The translations under genes and the position numbers were made by a program. From positions 1-64,000 of the forward strand of contig JBEGIR010000099.1 in NCBI GenBank assembly GCA_040224245.1: 64,000 nucleotides of DNA. The letters are read 5' to 3'. The notes under the pieces are model-generated. The model saw only the letters and a list, made by a program, of their open reading frames with translations. It made no database searches and was not told the origin of the DNA. This document shows, one piece after another, positions 26,169 through 36,663 of this stretch. Numbering within the stretch: position 1 is the stretch's first letter; each line of letters begins with the position of its first letter. The DNA comes from Puniceicoccaceae bacterium. Its GTDB lineage: Bacteria; Verrucomicrobiota; Verrucomicrobiia; Opitutales; JAFGAQ01.

Positions 26169-27701
26169 ATGAAACCATCCCGTTTGTTGATCACCGCCGC
26201 GCTCGCGTTTGCGCTCAGTCCCAGCTTTGCTACCATGCACTCCCATACCCCACTTGGAATCTTTGAACACCATCAGGATGTCGGTGACCCAACCACGCCC
26301 GGCTCAGCTCGTTACGATGCCGACACCCAAACCTACACCTTGACTGGTGCTGGTGAAAACATGTGGTTTGGCGAGGATCAGTTCCATTTTGCCTACCAGA
26401 AGCTCAAGGGTGACTTTCTCATACGCGCTACGATTGAATTTGTGGGCAAGGGGTCCCACGAGCACCGAAAAATCGGCATCATGGCGCGCAACGACTTATC
26501 CGCAGCTTCCGCCCACGCCAATGCCTCAGTTCACGGTGATACATTGACTTCCCTGCAGTTTCGCACGGCAGAGGGGGCCGATACGCAGGAAGTCCAGTTG
26601 AGCGTGTTCCACCCCACCGATATTCAGTTCACGCGTAAGGGAAACGTATTCACTCTCTCCGCTGCTGTCTTGGGTGAGGATTTCAAATCGGTAAGCCAAC
26701 AAGTGGACCTCCATGACGAAGTGTATGCAGGACTCTTCATCTGCTCCCATCTTGCAGACACCACCGAAACTGCGATCTTCCGCAATGTGCGCATCATTAT
26801 TCCGGCAGAACCGGATTTTGTTCCCTACCGGGACTACCTCGGCAGCCACATCGAAATCCTGAACGTGCACAGCGGACACCGCCGCATCGTTCACAGTGAA
26901 AACCGATCCCTGCAGGCACCCAACTGGACTCCCGACGGGAAATTCCTGATCTACAATGCAGATGGGCGCATGGTTCGTTTTGACCTGGCCAGCGGCAAAC
27001 CGGAACCATTGAACACGGGTCCATGCATCCGCAATAACAACGATCATGTTCTGTCATGGGGCGGTGCCCAACTCGGCATCAGCCATCATGTGGAACCCCA
27101 TTGGACTTCTGTGATTTATACCCTGCCTGTCGACGGCAGCGACGAACCGACGCAAATCACCGATCCCTCCCGTGGGCATTCCTATCTGCATGGCTGGTCA
27201 CCGGATAACCGCGAACTGCTTTTCACTGGCGAACGCAATGGACAGTATGACATCTGGAAGATCAACATCGCGACAGGCGAGGAAACGCAACTGACGAATG
27301 AACCGACGCTGGACGACGGAGCCGAATACTCCCCCAGCGGAGAATGGATCTATTTCAATTCCGTGCGCACCGGCACGATGCAAATCTGGCGTATGCGCGC
27401 CGATGGCAGCGATCCGGAACAAGTCACTTTTGATGCCTACAATAACTGGTTCCCTCACATTTCACCCGACGGAAAGTGGATCGTCTACCTGGCATATCCG
27501 CCCGACATCGACCCGACGGACCACCCGTTCTATCAGCATGTGTACCTACGCCTGATGCCTGCAAAGGGAGGTGTGCCGCGTACCATTGCCTATGTCTACG
27601 GTGGACAGGGGACGATCAATGTGCCCAGCTGGTCCCCGTGCAGCCAGTTTGTCGCCCTGGTGTCGAACACCCGGATGGACGACTCCCTGGCAAATGACTA
27701 A
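26169..27701 (+). CDS. Secreted PD40/TolB-like beta-propeller protein with DUF1349-like N-terminus
   Basis: A 510-residue exported protein with a signal peptide (residues 1-21). Residues about 30-215 form a jelly-roll region resembling DUF1349/concanavalin-like domains (FHFAYQKLKGDFLIRATIEF; KIGIMARNDL). Residues 225-505 contain repeated PD40 blades: APNWTPDGKFLIYNADG, HGWSPDNRELLFTGERNG, AEYSPSGEWIYFNSVRTG, PHISPDGKWIVYLAYPP. This is the TolB-type propeller seen in many Planctomycetes and Verrucomicrobia proteins, usually with binding roles. A polysaccharide-related function is plausible given the neighbours but is not shown by the sequence. Confidence 0.85.
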   Translation: MKPSRLLITAALAFALSPSFATMHSHTPLGIFEHHQDVGDPTTPGSARYDADTQTYTLTGAGENMWFGEDQFHFAYQKLKGDFLIRATIEFVGKGSHEHRKIGIMARNDLSAASAHANASVHGDTLTSLQFRTAEGADTQEVQLSVFHPTDIQFTRKGNVFTLSAAVLGEDFKSVSQQVDLHDEVYAGLFICSHLADTTETAIFRNVRIIIPAEPDFVPYRDYLGSHIEILNVHSGHRRIVHSENRSLQAPNWTPDGKFLIYNADGRMVRFDLASGKPEPLNTGPCIRNNNDHVLSWGGAQLGISHHVEPHWTSVIYTLPVDGSDEPTQITDPSRGHSYLHGWSPDNRELLFTGERNGQYDIWKINIATGEETQLTNEPTLDDGAEYSPSGEWIYFNSVRTGTMQIWRMRADGSDPEQVTFDAYNNWFPHISPDGKWIVYLAYPPDIDPTDHPFYQHVYLRLMPAKGGVPRTIAYVYGGQGTINVPSWSPCSQFVALVSNTRMDDSLAND

Positions 27702-27867
27702 ACGCTAAAATGCCGCTGAATATCTGCTCCTGTGGAGGAACTCCACGTATCAGACCTGCACAAGATGGATACGCTTGAGATTCGTTACCAGCACGGCTTG
27801 CGAGCCAGTGCGAATGCGATAGGATTTCGGTTTATCGCAACTGCACTCACCGCTAATTCGCATTTTC

Positions 27868-28857
27868 ATGGTACCGCTTTCCATTCTCGAACTTGTTCGC
27901 ATCACCGAAGCAACTGACGCCAGAGTTGCACTGGACCAGGCCCGCGATCTGGCACACCACGCTGAGACTTACGGTTACCACCGTATCTGGGTTGCCGAAC
28001 ACCACAACATGCCCGGCATTGCCAGTGCGGCTACCTCCATCGCAATTGCTCACATTGCTGCCGGATCGAAATCCATCCGTGTCGGTGCTGGCGGCATCAT
28101 GCTGCCCAATCACCCACCTCTGGTCATTGCCGAACAGTTCGGAACCCTCGCCCGCCTCTTTCCTGATCGCATCGACCTCGGGCTGGGGCGCGCTCCGGGG
28201 ACCGACCAAGCCACCCTGCGCGCACTGCGTCGCTCTCCCTCTGCAGCAGACACATTTCCGCAAGATGTCATCGAGCTGCAGCAATACTTTGCCGAAACAG
28301 AACCAACCGCACGCGTGCAGGCCGTTCCCGCCGCTGGGACGAATGTGCCGATCTGGATCCTTGGGTCCAGCAAATTTGGAGCGTCACTGGCAGCACACCT
28401 CGGACTTCCCTACGCCTTTGCATCCCACTTCGCTCCGGCACAACTGTTGTCCGCCCTTCAAATTTACCGCGACTCCTTTCGCCCTTCCGCTCAGCTCAAA
28501 AAGCCGTATGCCATGGTGGGAGTCAACATCATCGCGGCTGATTCTGACAACGAAGCCCGTCGACTGGCGACCAGCCAGCAAATGTCCTTTACGGATCTGC
28601 TGCGGGGAACACCAGCTCTCAGCCGTGCACCCATCAACAACATTGACGATTACTGGACTGCGTTTGAACGAGTCCGCGCTGGTCAGATGCTGACCCGCTC
28701 CATCTATGGCTGCCCGGATACGGTACGATCAGGCGTTCGTTCCTTAATTGAGGAAACCCGAGCCGACGAACTCATTGTGGTCAGCGATGTGTTTGACCAT
28801 CAGGCCCGTCTGCACTCCTTCGAACTCATTGCCCAGGCCTGCAAGGATCTTGAATGA
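27868..28857 (+). CDS. LLM-class flavin-dependent oxidoreductase (MsnO8-like)
   Basis: A 329-residue luciferase-like monooxygenase expected to use FMNH2. Conserved segments are [13 protein letters not shown] at the start, [18 protein letters not shown] (with the HH pair near the flavin site), [33 protein letters not shown] and VPIWILGSS. The family is widespread and the substrate is seldom known. The ATG at 27868 fits homologues that start with SVLDL-type sequence; no ribosome site is visible. It converges on the ADP-ribosylglycohydrolase gene. Confidence 0.93.
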   Translation: MVPLSILELVRITEATDARVALDQARDLAHHAETYGYHRIWVAEHHNMPGIASAATSIAIAHIAAGSKSIRVGAGGIMLPNHPPLVIAEQFGTLARLFPDRIDLGLGRAPGTDQATLRALRRSPSAADTFPQDVIELQQYFAETEPTARVQAVPAAGTNVPIWILGSSKFGASLAAHLGLPYAFASHFAPAQLLSALQIYRDSFRPSAQLKKPYAMVGVNIIAADSDNEARRLATSQQMSFTDLLRGTPALSRAPINNIDDYWTAFERVRAGQMLTRSIYGCPDTVRSGVRSLIEETRADELIVVSDVFDHQARLHSFELIAQACKDLE

Positions 28858-28972
28858 ATCGCAAAGCTCTCGCCCTGTGTTCGACCTCTGGTCCCCGATG
28901 GCGACCTGCCTTATTGACGATGCCTGACCCAATAGGTGTCGGGTTCGCGCGATGAACGCATTATCCTTCCGT

Positions 28973-30226
28973 TCAGAAATCCGTCACGACTTCATACATT
29001 TCCCCGTCCGCAGTCTCAAGGAGCTTTCCGCCCTGCCGAACAATGGCTTGCCCGGCAACTGCCAGGATTCGGTCGATGATATCGCTGTTTCGATTGTATG
29101 CGGGCAACCCATCACGGGAGTAGTTGATGTAGGTGTCGTTGAAGGCTTCACTCCACTCACTGCGGCTCGGCATCTCATGCGTCAAACTGCGCGGAATGGC
29201 AGCAGCCCCATGAATCAGCCCCATCAACGCTCCACAAGTCGCAGCCTGATTGTCGCAATCATACCCGGCAGCCGTTGCAATTGCCACTGTTTCCAACCAG
29301 TCACCTTCCCCGTAGAGCATGGCCAGCACGCCTGCCAATCCGTTGATGATGGCACCCCACTCGGGCGCAGGAACTACAAAATCACCAACCTGATGATAGT
29401 ATCGCTCATGCAGTCCCTTTCGCGCTTCGCGCCAATGCAAACCTTGCTCGTGCCACTGCACAAGCAAGTCGATGCCTTCGCGGAAGGGACTGTCTTCCGG
29501 AAGTGCATTGCGCCCCAGTTCAATGAGGCGATCCATGTCTTTTTCGAAATATCCCGCACTGAAGAGCGTGCCAAAAAACAGGTCAGGATGTGTTGCCCAG
29601 TCATCCGTCGAAATACGTGCCGCCCATACCGCACGATCACCGCCCTGCTTCGTCATGCCAGGGTAGAACACTCCCCAAATCTCAGTCGTGAGCTGGGAAC
29701 TGATGCGATACCATTGCGATGAGTTTGCTTTGCTGCCCGTCGCAGGAGGAATCAGCCCCTCATCCATCAACTTGCGCGCAACGGCATTGCCACCCCACAC
29801 AAACCGGTTGATGCTGTTCATCCATGCCTCGCGAACCTGTTCATAGTTCAAATCGAGTCCATGGGATTCCACCGCATGAAGGTAGACAAATTCGATGTCG
29901 CTGTCATCATCACTCCAAGAACCACCCAAAGCGTCAGCAAGAATGGGCAGATACGCCCGCCGATCCTCCAGATTCATCAATAGTCCTTCAGTTTCGGCGT
30001 CTTTCCACGTATAGTAGCGCTTGACCAACAGGGGCATCGGCTCGTCCTGATACATGTTTTCAAAGGGAAAACCAATGTAGTTTCCAGCCAACTGACCAAT
30101 CCAATAACCTTCAATCGCGTCGCGCAGATCCGACTTCGAGATCACACGCTGCTGTGTTTCAGATGCACTTGCAATACCACAGGCAATGCAGAGCAAAATG
30201 ATGAAAAAGGGGGGAGTAATTTTCAT
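28973..30226 (-). CDS. Exported ADP-ribosylglycohydrolase family protein
   Basis: A 417-residue protein of the DraG/ADP-ribosylglycohydrolase superfamily, which removes ADP-ribose from proteins or hydrolyses related N-glycosides. A clear signal peptide (FFIILLCIACGIASA, cleavage near residue 22) directs it out of the cytoplasm. Metal-binding acidic motifs are WSDDDSDIEF and GYDCDNQAATCGALMGLIHG near the C-terminus; DAIEGYWIGQLAGNYIG is the N-terminal entry of the fold. Because NAD-linked ADP-ribosylation is normally intracellular, an exported member more likely acts on a nucleoside or glycoside in the periplasm. It is divergent from a histidine kinase gene. Confidence 0.88.
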   Translation of the reverse strand: MKITPPFFIILLCIACGIASASETQQRVISKSDLRDAIEGYWIGQLAGNYIGFPFENMYQDEPMPLLVKRYYTWKDAETEGLLMNLEDRRAYLPILADALGGSWSDDDSDIEFVYLHAVESHGLDLNYEQVREAWMNSINRFVWGGNAVARKLMDEGLIPPATGSKANSSQWYRISSQLTTEIWGVFYPGMTKQGGDRAVWAARISTDDWATHPDLFFGTLFSAGYFEKDMDRLIELGRNALPEDSPFREGIDLLVQWHEQGLHWREARKGLHERYYHQVGDFVVPAPEWGAIINGLAGVLAMLYGEGDWLETVAIATAAGYDCDNQAATCGALMGLIHGAAAIPRSLTHEMPSRSEWSEAFNDTYINYSRDGLPAYNRNSDIIDRILAVAGQAIVRQGGKLLETADGEMYEVVTDF

Positions 30227-30404
30227 CCCTCATCCTGTATCTCCATACTTGCAAAGGCAAGATCGGATGGAATTCGTTTCCCTGTGTTCTTTGTGAGAAC
30301 GGATGCATTCAGGAATGATAATTGCATGTAGAGCAGAAATCCCGGTTGACTCGCAAGTCTCATGCTCCAGTTTAATCAATAGAATGCAGGCACCACGAAG
30401 AGTG

Positions 30405-31523
30405 ATGATTGAACGCTTGCTGGCCAGCCGCAAGCGCTACCGACCTGTTGCAGTCGCATTGCTTCTGGGATATCCGTTTCTCTTCGTTTGCGGATATGCA
30501 GTATTCGGAATGGGAGCGATCATGCTGGGCTTGATTCCCATTGTAATTGCAGCATGGGGTTGGAGCCGTAGAACTGCCTTACTTGCAACAGTCCTCACTT
30601 TAGTTGCACACTTGGTGTTCATCTCATGGTTCGACACGTTGGATTCAGTAGGTGCAATGAGCCTTTCCTACGTCGCTGCCCACGGACTCATCGCGTTGAT
30701 GGCTGGATTGATTGGAACCCTTTTTGATCAATATCGACTGTTGTATGGCGATTTGATCACGGCAAGACGACTCAACGCAGATTTGGAAGCGTATACCCGG
30801 ATGGTCGCCCACGATTTAAAGAACCCTCTGGCAAGCTTTGCATCCGGCACTGAGCATCTTCGCATGGAGTGGCAGGATAAATTGGATGCCGTTTCAATGG
30901 AATTATTGGATTCACTGGAGCAACAATCCCATCGCATGCTTTCGACCGTTGACGGATTACTCCGACTTGCGCTTTTCGAACGCAAACCTGTCCAGATCGT
31001 CAAAACCAATCCGGCTTTCCCTGCCAGACGGGCCTGGGAGGGACTGAGTCATCTTCGGAAGAAACAAACAGTTGAAGTAGAGTGGCCCGAGCAATGGCCC
31101 GAGGTCTATTGTTATCCAGCCTGGCTCGAAGAAGTGTGGGACAACTTGATGAGCAATGCATTAAAATACGGTGGAACTCCCCGTAAGCTCGTGATCTCCG
31201 CCAGTCCCGAAGGAGAGGATTACGTGCGGTTGAGTGTAGACGACAACGGGTCTGGAATCCCTTCCGAAGTTCAAAAAGAAATCATCCAGAAGTTCTCAGG
31301 GCGACCCAAAGTGAACGTCGACAGTTGTGGTATTGGGCTGATGATTGTGCAACGCATTTTGCATCGCTTTGGTTCCAGCCTTGAAATCAATCCAACCGTT
31401 CACTTCCCAACGGGAATGTGTTTCAGTTTTCGACTCCCGGTGAAAGAAGAACTGGTTCCTGCAGCTGAATCCGCAACAACCCAACGATCTTCGACCGTTT
31501 TTCAAACCCTTGTTGTGGGGTAA
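30405..31523 (+). CDS. Membrane sensor histidine kinase
   Basis: A 372-residue (from MIERLL; MQAPRR at 30384 is an alternative) two-component kinase. Residues about 10-120 form roughly four membrane helices without a large periplasmic domain. The H-box RMVAHDLKNPLASF is followed by an N-box (WDNLMSNALKYGG), DDNGSGIP (G1) and CGIGLMIVQRIL (G2), so all catalytic parts are present. No response-regulator gene is adjacent, making it an orphan. The sensor is membrane-embedded, suggesting it reads membrane state or a small hydrophobic signal. Confidence 0.92.
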   Translation: MIERLLASRKRYRPVAVALLLGYPFLFVCGYAVFGMGAIMLGLIPIVIAAWGWSRRTALLATVLTLVAHLVFISWFDTLDSVGAMSLSYVAAHGLIALMAGLIGTLFDQYRLLYGDLITARRLNADLEAYTRMVAHDLKNPLASFASGTEHLRMEWQDKLDAVSMELLDSLEQQSHRMLSTVDGLLRLALFERKPVQIVKTNPAFPARRAWEGLSHLRKKQTVEVEWPEQWPEVYCYPAWLEEVWDNLMSNALKYGGTPRKLVISASPEGEDYVRLSVDDNGSGIPSEVQKEIIQKFSGRPKVNVDSCGIGLMIVQRILHRFGSSLEINPTVHFPTGMCFSFRLPVKEELVPAAESATTQRSSTVFQTLVVG

Positions 31524-31561
31524 AACCGATTCCTGGATGCTGTTTACTTGATCGCAACGAT

Positions 31562-31575
31562 AGCCCTAAAGGGCT
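31562..31575. repeat. Short palindrome AGCCCT-AA-AGGGCT
   Basis: A 14-bp palindromic element between the histidine kinase and ffh genes (6-bp arms, 2-bp centre). There is no T run. It could be a protein site or part of a dispersed genomic repeat; no second copy was noticed in this window. Confidence 0.35.
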
Positions 31576-31715
31576 GAAACAGGCAGAACAATCCATCCGA
31601 GGAAACTTGGATTTCTATCCCAACAACCCCGTGCTCCTACCGGAAAACTCTTGTTGCCATCCAGAGAAAATGGTGTGACATAGCGTTCCTCCAAAGGCAA
31701 AGACCATTAATTACC

Positions 31716-33092
31716 ATGCTCGAATCACTGACTGACAAGATGAATGCTGCGCTTCGCTCACTGCGCGGCACAAACAAGCTCACCGAGGACAACATGGCAG
31801 AGGCACTCAAAGAAGTGCGCACCGCCCTGCTCTCTGCTGATGTGCACTTCAAGGTAGCCCGTGAGTTCATCAACAACGTCAAGGAACTCTGCGTGGGGCA
31901 GGAGGTGCTCAAGTCCGTTTCTCCCGGGCAACAGGTAGTGAAGATCATTCACGACGAACTCGTCAAACTGCTCGGTGAGGGAACCACCACCCTGCTCGAC
32001 AAAAAACCGCTCAAGGTCATGCTGGTCGGCCTGCAGGGTGCGGGGAAAACCACCGCTGCAGCCAAACTGGCAAAGCTTCTCGAAAAGAAGGGGTATCGCC
32101 CCGGACTCATCGCCTGCGATATCTACCGTCCCGCTGCCATCGACCAGCTCGAAACCCTCGCAACCCACAATCAGTTCGCCTTCTACGGTGACCGCAACAG
32201 TCGCGACGTGCCGGGCATCGCCAAAAAAGGTCATGCCCAGCTGCTCAAGGGCAATGCAGACCTTTTCCTGTTCGATACCGCAGGTCGCCTGCAGATCGAT
32301 GACAAGCTGATCCAGGAACTCAAGGATCTCAAAAAAACCGTTCAACCCGATGAGATTCTGCTGGTTGCCGACAGTGCCTTGGGACAGGAGGCAGTCAACG
32401 TAGCCCAGTCCTTTCACGAATCTGTCGGATTGACCGGACTGGTGCTGACCAAAATGGATGGAGATGCTCGCGGTGGAGCCGCACTCTCCATGAAATCAAT
32501 CACTGAACTCCCGATCAAATTCATCGGAACGGGTGAAAAAGTGGAAGACTTTGAGGTCTTTCATCCCGACCGTATCGCCTCCCGCATCCTTGGGATGGGT
32601 GACGTGGTCTCTCTCGTCGAGCGCGCCCAGGAAACCATCGATCAGGATGAAGCCGAAGCACTCGCGGAAAAGATGCGTCGGGCAAATTTCAATTTTGAGG
32701 ACATGCTCAAGCAGTTTCGACAGGTCAAAAAAATGGGGTCACTTGGTTCCATCATGAACCTGCTTCCCGGGATGAGCAACGTCGAGATCGGGGATGAGGA
32801 AAACCGCAAGATGGCGCGCACCGAGGCCATCATCCTCTCCATGACTCCGCGAGAGCGGCAAAATCCCAACTTGATCAACGGTAGTCGGCGCATGCGCATT
32901 GCCAAGGGATCTGGAGTGCAGATGAAGGATGTTAACCAGCTCATCAAACAGCAGACCCAGATGAACAAGATGATGAAAAAAATGCAAGGGGCCAAGGGTC
33001 GCAAAATGATGAAACAGCTCCAGTCCATGCAGGGACAGGGGGGAATGCCCAACCTTCCGGGCGGTGGTGGTTTGCCTCGCGGACTTCGCTGA
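31716..33092 (+). CDS. ffh: Signal recognition particle GTPase Ffh
   Basis: A 458-residue protein component of SRP, which delivers membrane and secretory proteins to FtsY and the translocon. The N domain ([20 protein letters not shown]), the G domain ([57 protein letters not shown]) and the methionine-rich M domain ([40 protein letters not shown]) are all present. The start at MLESLTD is the family's usual one; no Shine-Dalgarno motif precedes it. Confidence 0.98.
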   Translation: MLESLTDKMNAALRSLRGTNKLTEDNMAEALKEVRTALLSADVHFKVAREFINNVKELCVGQEVLKSVSPGQQVVKIIHDELVKLLGEGTTTLLDKKPLKVMLVGLQGAGKTTAAAKLAKLLEKKGYRPGLIACDIYRPAAIDQLETLATHNQFAFYGDRNSRDVPGIAKKGHAQLLKGNADLFLFDTAGRLQIDDKLIQELKDLKKTVQPDEILLVADSALGQEAVNVAQSFHESVGLTGLVLTKMDGDARGGAALSMKSITELPIKFIGTGEKVEDFEVFHPDRIASRILGMGDVVSLVERAQETIDQDEAEALAEKMRRANFNFEDMLKQFRQVKKMGSLGSIMNLLPGMSNVEIGDEENRKMARTEAIILSMTPRERQNPNLINGSRRMRIAKGSGVQMKDVNQLIKQQTQMNKMMKKMQGAKGRKMMKQLQSMQGQGGMPNLPGGGGLPRGLR

Positions 33093-33209
33093 TGTTGAGG
33101 TTCAGGCCCGGGTCGGGACGCATGTCTGCATGATTGACAAATTTCATCTTTTTCGAGCGAAGTATTGACATCTCCATTTCAAGCTTTTTGCTAAAGCCTT
33201 TCTCAGTGT

Positions 33210-33286
33210 GTCAGGGTAGCTCAGTTGGTTAGAGCGTGGGACTCATAAGCCTGAGGTCGAGGGTTCGAATCCCTCCCTTGACACCA
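33210..33286 (+). tRNA. tRNA with CAU anticodon (elongator Met, or Ile2)
   Basis: A full cloverleaf: acceptor GTCAGGG pairs with CCTTGAC (one G-U); D stem GCTC/GAGC; anticodon loop CTCATAA with CAT at 33244-33246; T arm GAGGG-TTCGAAT-CCCTC; encoded ACCA end. The G1-C72 pair rules out initiator fMet. The anticodon stem has two G-U pairs and an A-G mismatch at its loop end (31-39). Elongator Met and lysidine-modified Ile2 cannot be told apart by anticodon alone. Confidence 0.95.
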
Positions 33287-33301
33287 TATTTTTCATCTCT
33301 C

Positions 33302-33327
33302 AAAGCTCCTTCTTCGGGGCTTTTTTT
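33302..33327 (+). terminator. Terminator after the tRNA gene
   Basis: An 8-bp stem AAAGCTCC/GGGGCTTT (one G-U) with a 6-nt loop and a run of seven T, 15 bp after the tRNA. Confidence 0.9.
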
Positions 33328-33385
33328 GTGCCTGATCCCTGTTTGCGGATATCACGGAAACGTCACGCTCTTCCGGGAATGAAAG

Positions 33386-34705
33386 TCAAAGATCCTTGAG
33401 CGCGAGGGAGAGCGACTGATCCCGCAGCAGCACATCCGATTCATTCAGGAGAGATTTGAGGCGTTGAAATTCTGAAGATTCGGGAACGGGAACTTCCGTC
33501 AGACCCTGCATCTCCATGGCGTTCAGAACGTGACTCACTGTAAGCGAATCTGGATCCTTGGCTGCAGTGTAGGACATCTCCCGGGTCCCGGCAGAACGCA
33601 ATTCAATCAATATTCCCGACTGCACGAGCTGGTGCAGCAGATCCTTGACCAGTCGGCTTGGCATCTCCACTTTTTCCGCAATAGACGACTCAGACACAGG
33701 TGCCTTGCCTGACACAAAAGCCTTGATCACTACTGTGGCGATCTGTAGCGCGACAAGCTTGCGAAAGCGCTCACTGGCCTTCAGACAGTCTGGTTCCAGC
33801 TCATAGGTATCGACATTCTGGTAAGCAAACGAAATCTCAGCTCCCAACAGCATGATCAGCCAGCTTGTCTGCAGCCAGAACAGAAAGAGCGGCAGTGCTG
33901 CAAAACTACCATAGACCGCATTGGTGCTGGAAAACCAGAACTGCAGGTTGAGATAGAGTCCCTGAAAGAGCTGGTAAATCGTTCCAGCCGCCACTCCGCC
34001 CACGATTCCCGCAATAATGTTCACCCGAGTGTTCGGGATCACGACGTAAATGAACGAGAAAAGATTCCACAGAACAAAAAACGGCAGGATTTTCAGCCCC
34101 AACTGAATGAACTGACTGAACATGTTCAGGATTTCCACCTGCTCCGTCATGTTTTCCACTTTTGTGGCGATGTAGACATTGAGACTGCTGACAACGATCA
34201 AGAGTGAGGGGCACACGACCATGATCGCAAGGTAATCACTGAACTTGCGCACCCAGTTGCGATGTTCTTTCACACCCCAGATTTCATTGAGGGACATTTC
34301 AATATTCCCCAACAGCCGAATTACCGTGAAAAATAAAATGCCAAGACCGATCCCCGCAATCAATCCCCCGGAGGTGGTTTCCAGCATGCGCTCCGAAAAC
34401 TCGATGATGCGCGCCATCACCTCTTCCTGACCCTGGATTTGCTGGTAAAGCTCTTCCCGCAGCAACTTCTCCAGTCCAAACCCCTTCGCAATGCCAAAGG
34501 CCATGGCAAAAAGCGGCACGATCGAGAACAAGGTCCAAAACGTCAGCGCAGCCGCGCTCAGCTGACACTTGTCTTCATTAAACCCCTTGAATGCATAGAG
34601 CACAACACGAAGGGCCTTGAGTCCAATGGACTTTCCTTTTGGCAAATCGCGCTGGCGCAGGCGCCAGATGTCTTCAGAGAGGAATCGGATCAGGTCTTTG
34701 ATCAT
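33386..34705 (-). CDS. YihY/BrkB-type membrane protein with C-terminal helix-turn-helix region
   Basis: A 439-residue inner-membrane protein. Residues about 30-300 match the YihY/UPF0761 family with six membrane helices (CQLSAAALTFWTLFSIVPLF; LIAGIGLGILFFTVIRLLGN; NAVYGSFAALPLFLFWLQTS; MLLGAEISFAYQN). The family was once called ribonuclease BN in error; its role is unknown. Beyond residue 310 it carries a winged-helix-like tail (VSESSIAEKVEMPSRLVKDL, LHQLVQSGILIEL) found in a subset of homologues. It is divergent from the PpiD-like gene. Confidence 0.9.
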   Translation of the reverse strand: MIKDLIRFLSEDIWRLRQRDLPKGKSIGLKALRVVLYAFKGFNEDKCQLSAAALTFWTLFSIVPLFAMAFGIAKGFGLEKLLREELYQQIQGQEEVMARIIEFSERMLETTSGGLIAGIGLGILFFTVIRLLGNIEMSLNEIWGVKEHRNWVRKFSDYLAIMVVCPSLLIVVSSLNVYIATKVENMTEQVEILNMFSQFIQLGLKILPFFVLWNLFSFIYVVIPNTRVNIIAGIVGGVAAGTIYQLFQGLYLNLQFWFSSTNAVYGSFAALPLFLFWLQTSWLIMLLGAEISFAYQNVDTYELEPDCLKASERFRKLVALQIATVVIKAFVSGKAPVSESSIAEKVEMPSRLVKDLLHQLVQSGILIELRSAGTREMSYTAAKDPDSLTVSHVLNAMEMQGLTEVPVPESSEFQRLKSLLNESDVLLRDQSLSLALKDL

Positions 34706-34954
34706 GGTAAACCGGGTGAGTTTCAGTTGCAGGCAAGCTTGGTCGACCGCAATGCAATGTCAAATAGCACTGAGTTTCGTACACGCAATCCTTGCAATCG
34801 ATTGAAAAAAGATGCAGACCCCACGTTTCATTCCCGGATCGAATGCAAAAAACTCCAGATTTTCCCACACACTCATCAATGCGCTTGCTAATCGGCAGAT
34901 GCATGGTTAGGGCATAAGGTTTTATCACCTAACTGACTTCCAGACAGCTGAACT

Positions 34955-36607
34955 ATGATTTCTTGGATTGCCAATCTCCTGCAAAAACGTGGGAAAATTA
35001 TCTTCTCCGTCCTGCTCGCTATCATCATTGTTGCGTTTGTATTCACCATTGGTGCCGGACCAGGAATCGTGCCCGATGAGCGATCCAACTTTCAGCGCGA
35101 TTTCTACGGAATCGATCTGAACTCCTCCGGCCAGGTGCAACAACTGCAAAGTGCCACCATGGTTAGCCGCTATCTGGATGGCATCCGGCAGTTTGATGAC
35201 AGCCAGTTTCAGGAGCAGATGCTGACACGACAAGTGCGCTTGCACCTTGCGGACCAACTCTCGATACCCAACCCCACTGAGTCACAGCTCGCAGATTTCC
35301 TCAAAAGCAAGCGCGCCTTCCAAAATGCATCGGGACGTTTTGAAAAAGCACTGTTGGAGAATTTTGTTTCCACCCTCCAGTCCGACGCTTTGATCAACGA
35401 TTCATTTGTCATGGCCGTGCTCAAGGAAGATTTTCGTCTCGAGCAGCTCGACACGCTCATGACCCAACCCGGATTTCTTTTTGAAGAAGAAGTACTCGCA
35501 TCGCTGGCACGGGAGCAGACAACCTGGTCTGTCGAAGTTGCAAAGCTTGATTATACCACTTTCAGCCCAGTCTTGGAGATCGACGATGCCGCAATTGAAG
35601 CCTACTTTGCAGAACAGCAGTTGACCTATCGCATCCCTGAGGAGTTCACCCTCCAGTTCGTGGAATTTGGAGCTGATCAGGTGAGTGGACCCGTAGCAGA
35701 TCCGGGTGATGAGGAGTTGCAGCGCTACTTTCTCACCCAGCGCAGCAAGTTTGCTGAGGCCGAAGAGGCTCTGACTCCAGAGGGTGAGGATGCGGTCGCT
35801 CCAGCTCCGCTTGAGATTTTTGCGCAAATCCGGGGGCAGGTGTTCAATACCTGGGCCGCCGAACGCCGCACTGCCCTCGCAGAGGAGGTTGCCAACGAAT
35901 TCATCAGCAAACTCTTCGAGGAGAACATTCCCTACCAGAGCGTCGAATTTAAGAAAATGCTTCTCGATCACAGCATTCGCCTCAAGGACTTGCCACCGTT
36001 CACCGAAGCAGCATCCACTCAACTCATCGGCGTGGTGCCTGCCGAACTCTACGATGCTGCCATGCGCCTGGGCGGCAACCGCTACTTCACCGATGTGATC
36101 GCAAACCGTGATCGCAGCAAATTTCTGGTAGGATTTCTCGAATCCCGTGCTCCTGCGCGCATTCCGCAGCTCAGCGAGGTACGCGCACAGGTTGAAGCCG
36201 ACTACAGAGAATCCCAAAAACAGGAGGCCTTTGCTGCGAAAGGCCAGGCAATCGCAGATACAATTTCACAGTCTGACAACAATCTTGCTGCCATTGCTCA
36301 AGCGGAGGGTCTCGCACTCGAAACCTACGAGTCGTTCACCTTTGCCGACCGGCCAGAAGGTCTGAGTTTCCAACTGCTCCAGGCCATGGAACCACTCAAG
36401 CAGGGTGAGGTCAGCGACATGATCACCGTTGGTGATGCTGGATATTTTCTCAAAATTACTGCAAGAAACACTCCGGAAGTGACGGCTGAAGATGCCCGTT
36501 ATGCCGCCATTTCCAGCAGCTTGGAGGGCTTTTCAGGTTTCGCCCGCTACCAGGCAATCATGGATCAACTGCTGTCGCTGAAACTGGGACAACCTGCACA
36601 GAACTAA
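34955..36607 (+). CDS. PpiD/SurA-like membrane-anchored periplasmic folding factor
   Basis: A 550-residue protein with one N-terminal membrane anchor ([20 protein letters not shown], about 14-33) and a long periplasmic part. The SurA_N-type region ([40 protein letters not shown]) resembles PpiD, which helps outer-membrane and secreted proteins leave the translocon. The central part has no obvious parvulin isomerase motif, so chaperone activity without isomerase is likely. It lies 56 bp upstream of asnS. Confidence 0.8.
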   Translation: MISWIANLLQKRGKIIFSVLLAIIIVAFVFTIGAGPGIVPDERSNFQRDFYGIDLNSSGQVQQLQSATMVSRYLDGIRQFDDSQFQEQMLTRQVRLHLADQLSIPNPTESQLADFLKSKRAFQNASGRFEKALLENFVSTLQSDALINDSFVMAVLKEDFRLEQLDTLMTQPGFLFEEEVLASLAREQTTWSVEVAKLDYTTFSPVLEIDDAAIEAYFAEQQLTYRIPEEFTLQFVEFGADQVSGPVADPGDEELQRYFLTQRSKFAEAEEALTPEGEDAVAPAPLEIFAQIRGQVFNTWAAERRTALAEEVANEFISKLFEENIPYQSVEFKKMLLDHSIRLKDLPPFTEAASTQLIGVVPAELYDAAMRLGGNRYFTDVIANRDRSKFLVGFLESRAPARIPQLSEVRAQVEADYRESQKQEAFAAKGQAIADTISQSDNNLAAIAQAEGLALETYESFTFADRPEGLSFQLLQAMEPLKQGEVSDMITVGDAGYFLKITARNTPEVTAEDARYAAISSSLEGFSGFARYQAIMDQLLSLKLGQPAQN

Positions 36608-36663
36608 GCTTCCAACGACAACACATTGACACGGTGCAGACATGCTGCGCCGATCCAAACACC

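Noticed and set aside
31524-31715. Possible small RNA or SRP RNA upstream of ffh
   Set aside because: Only a short palindrome is present; no SRP RNA Alu or domain IV features were seen.
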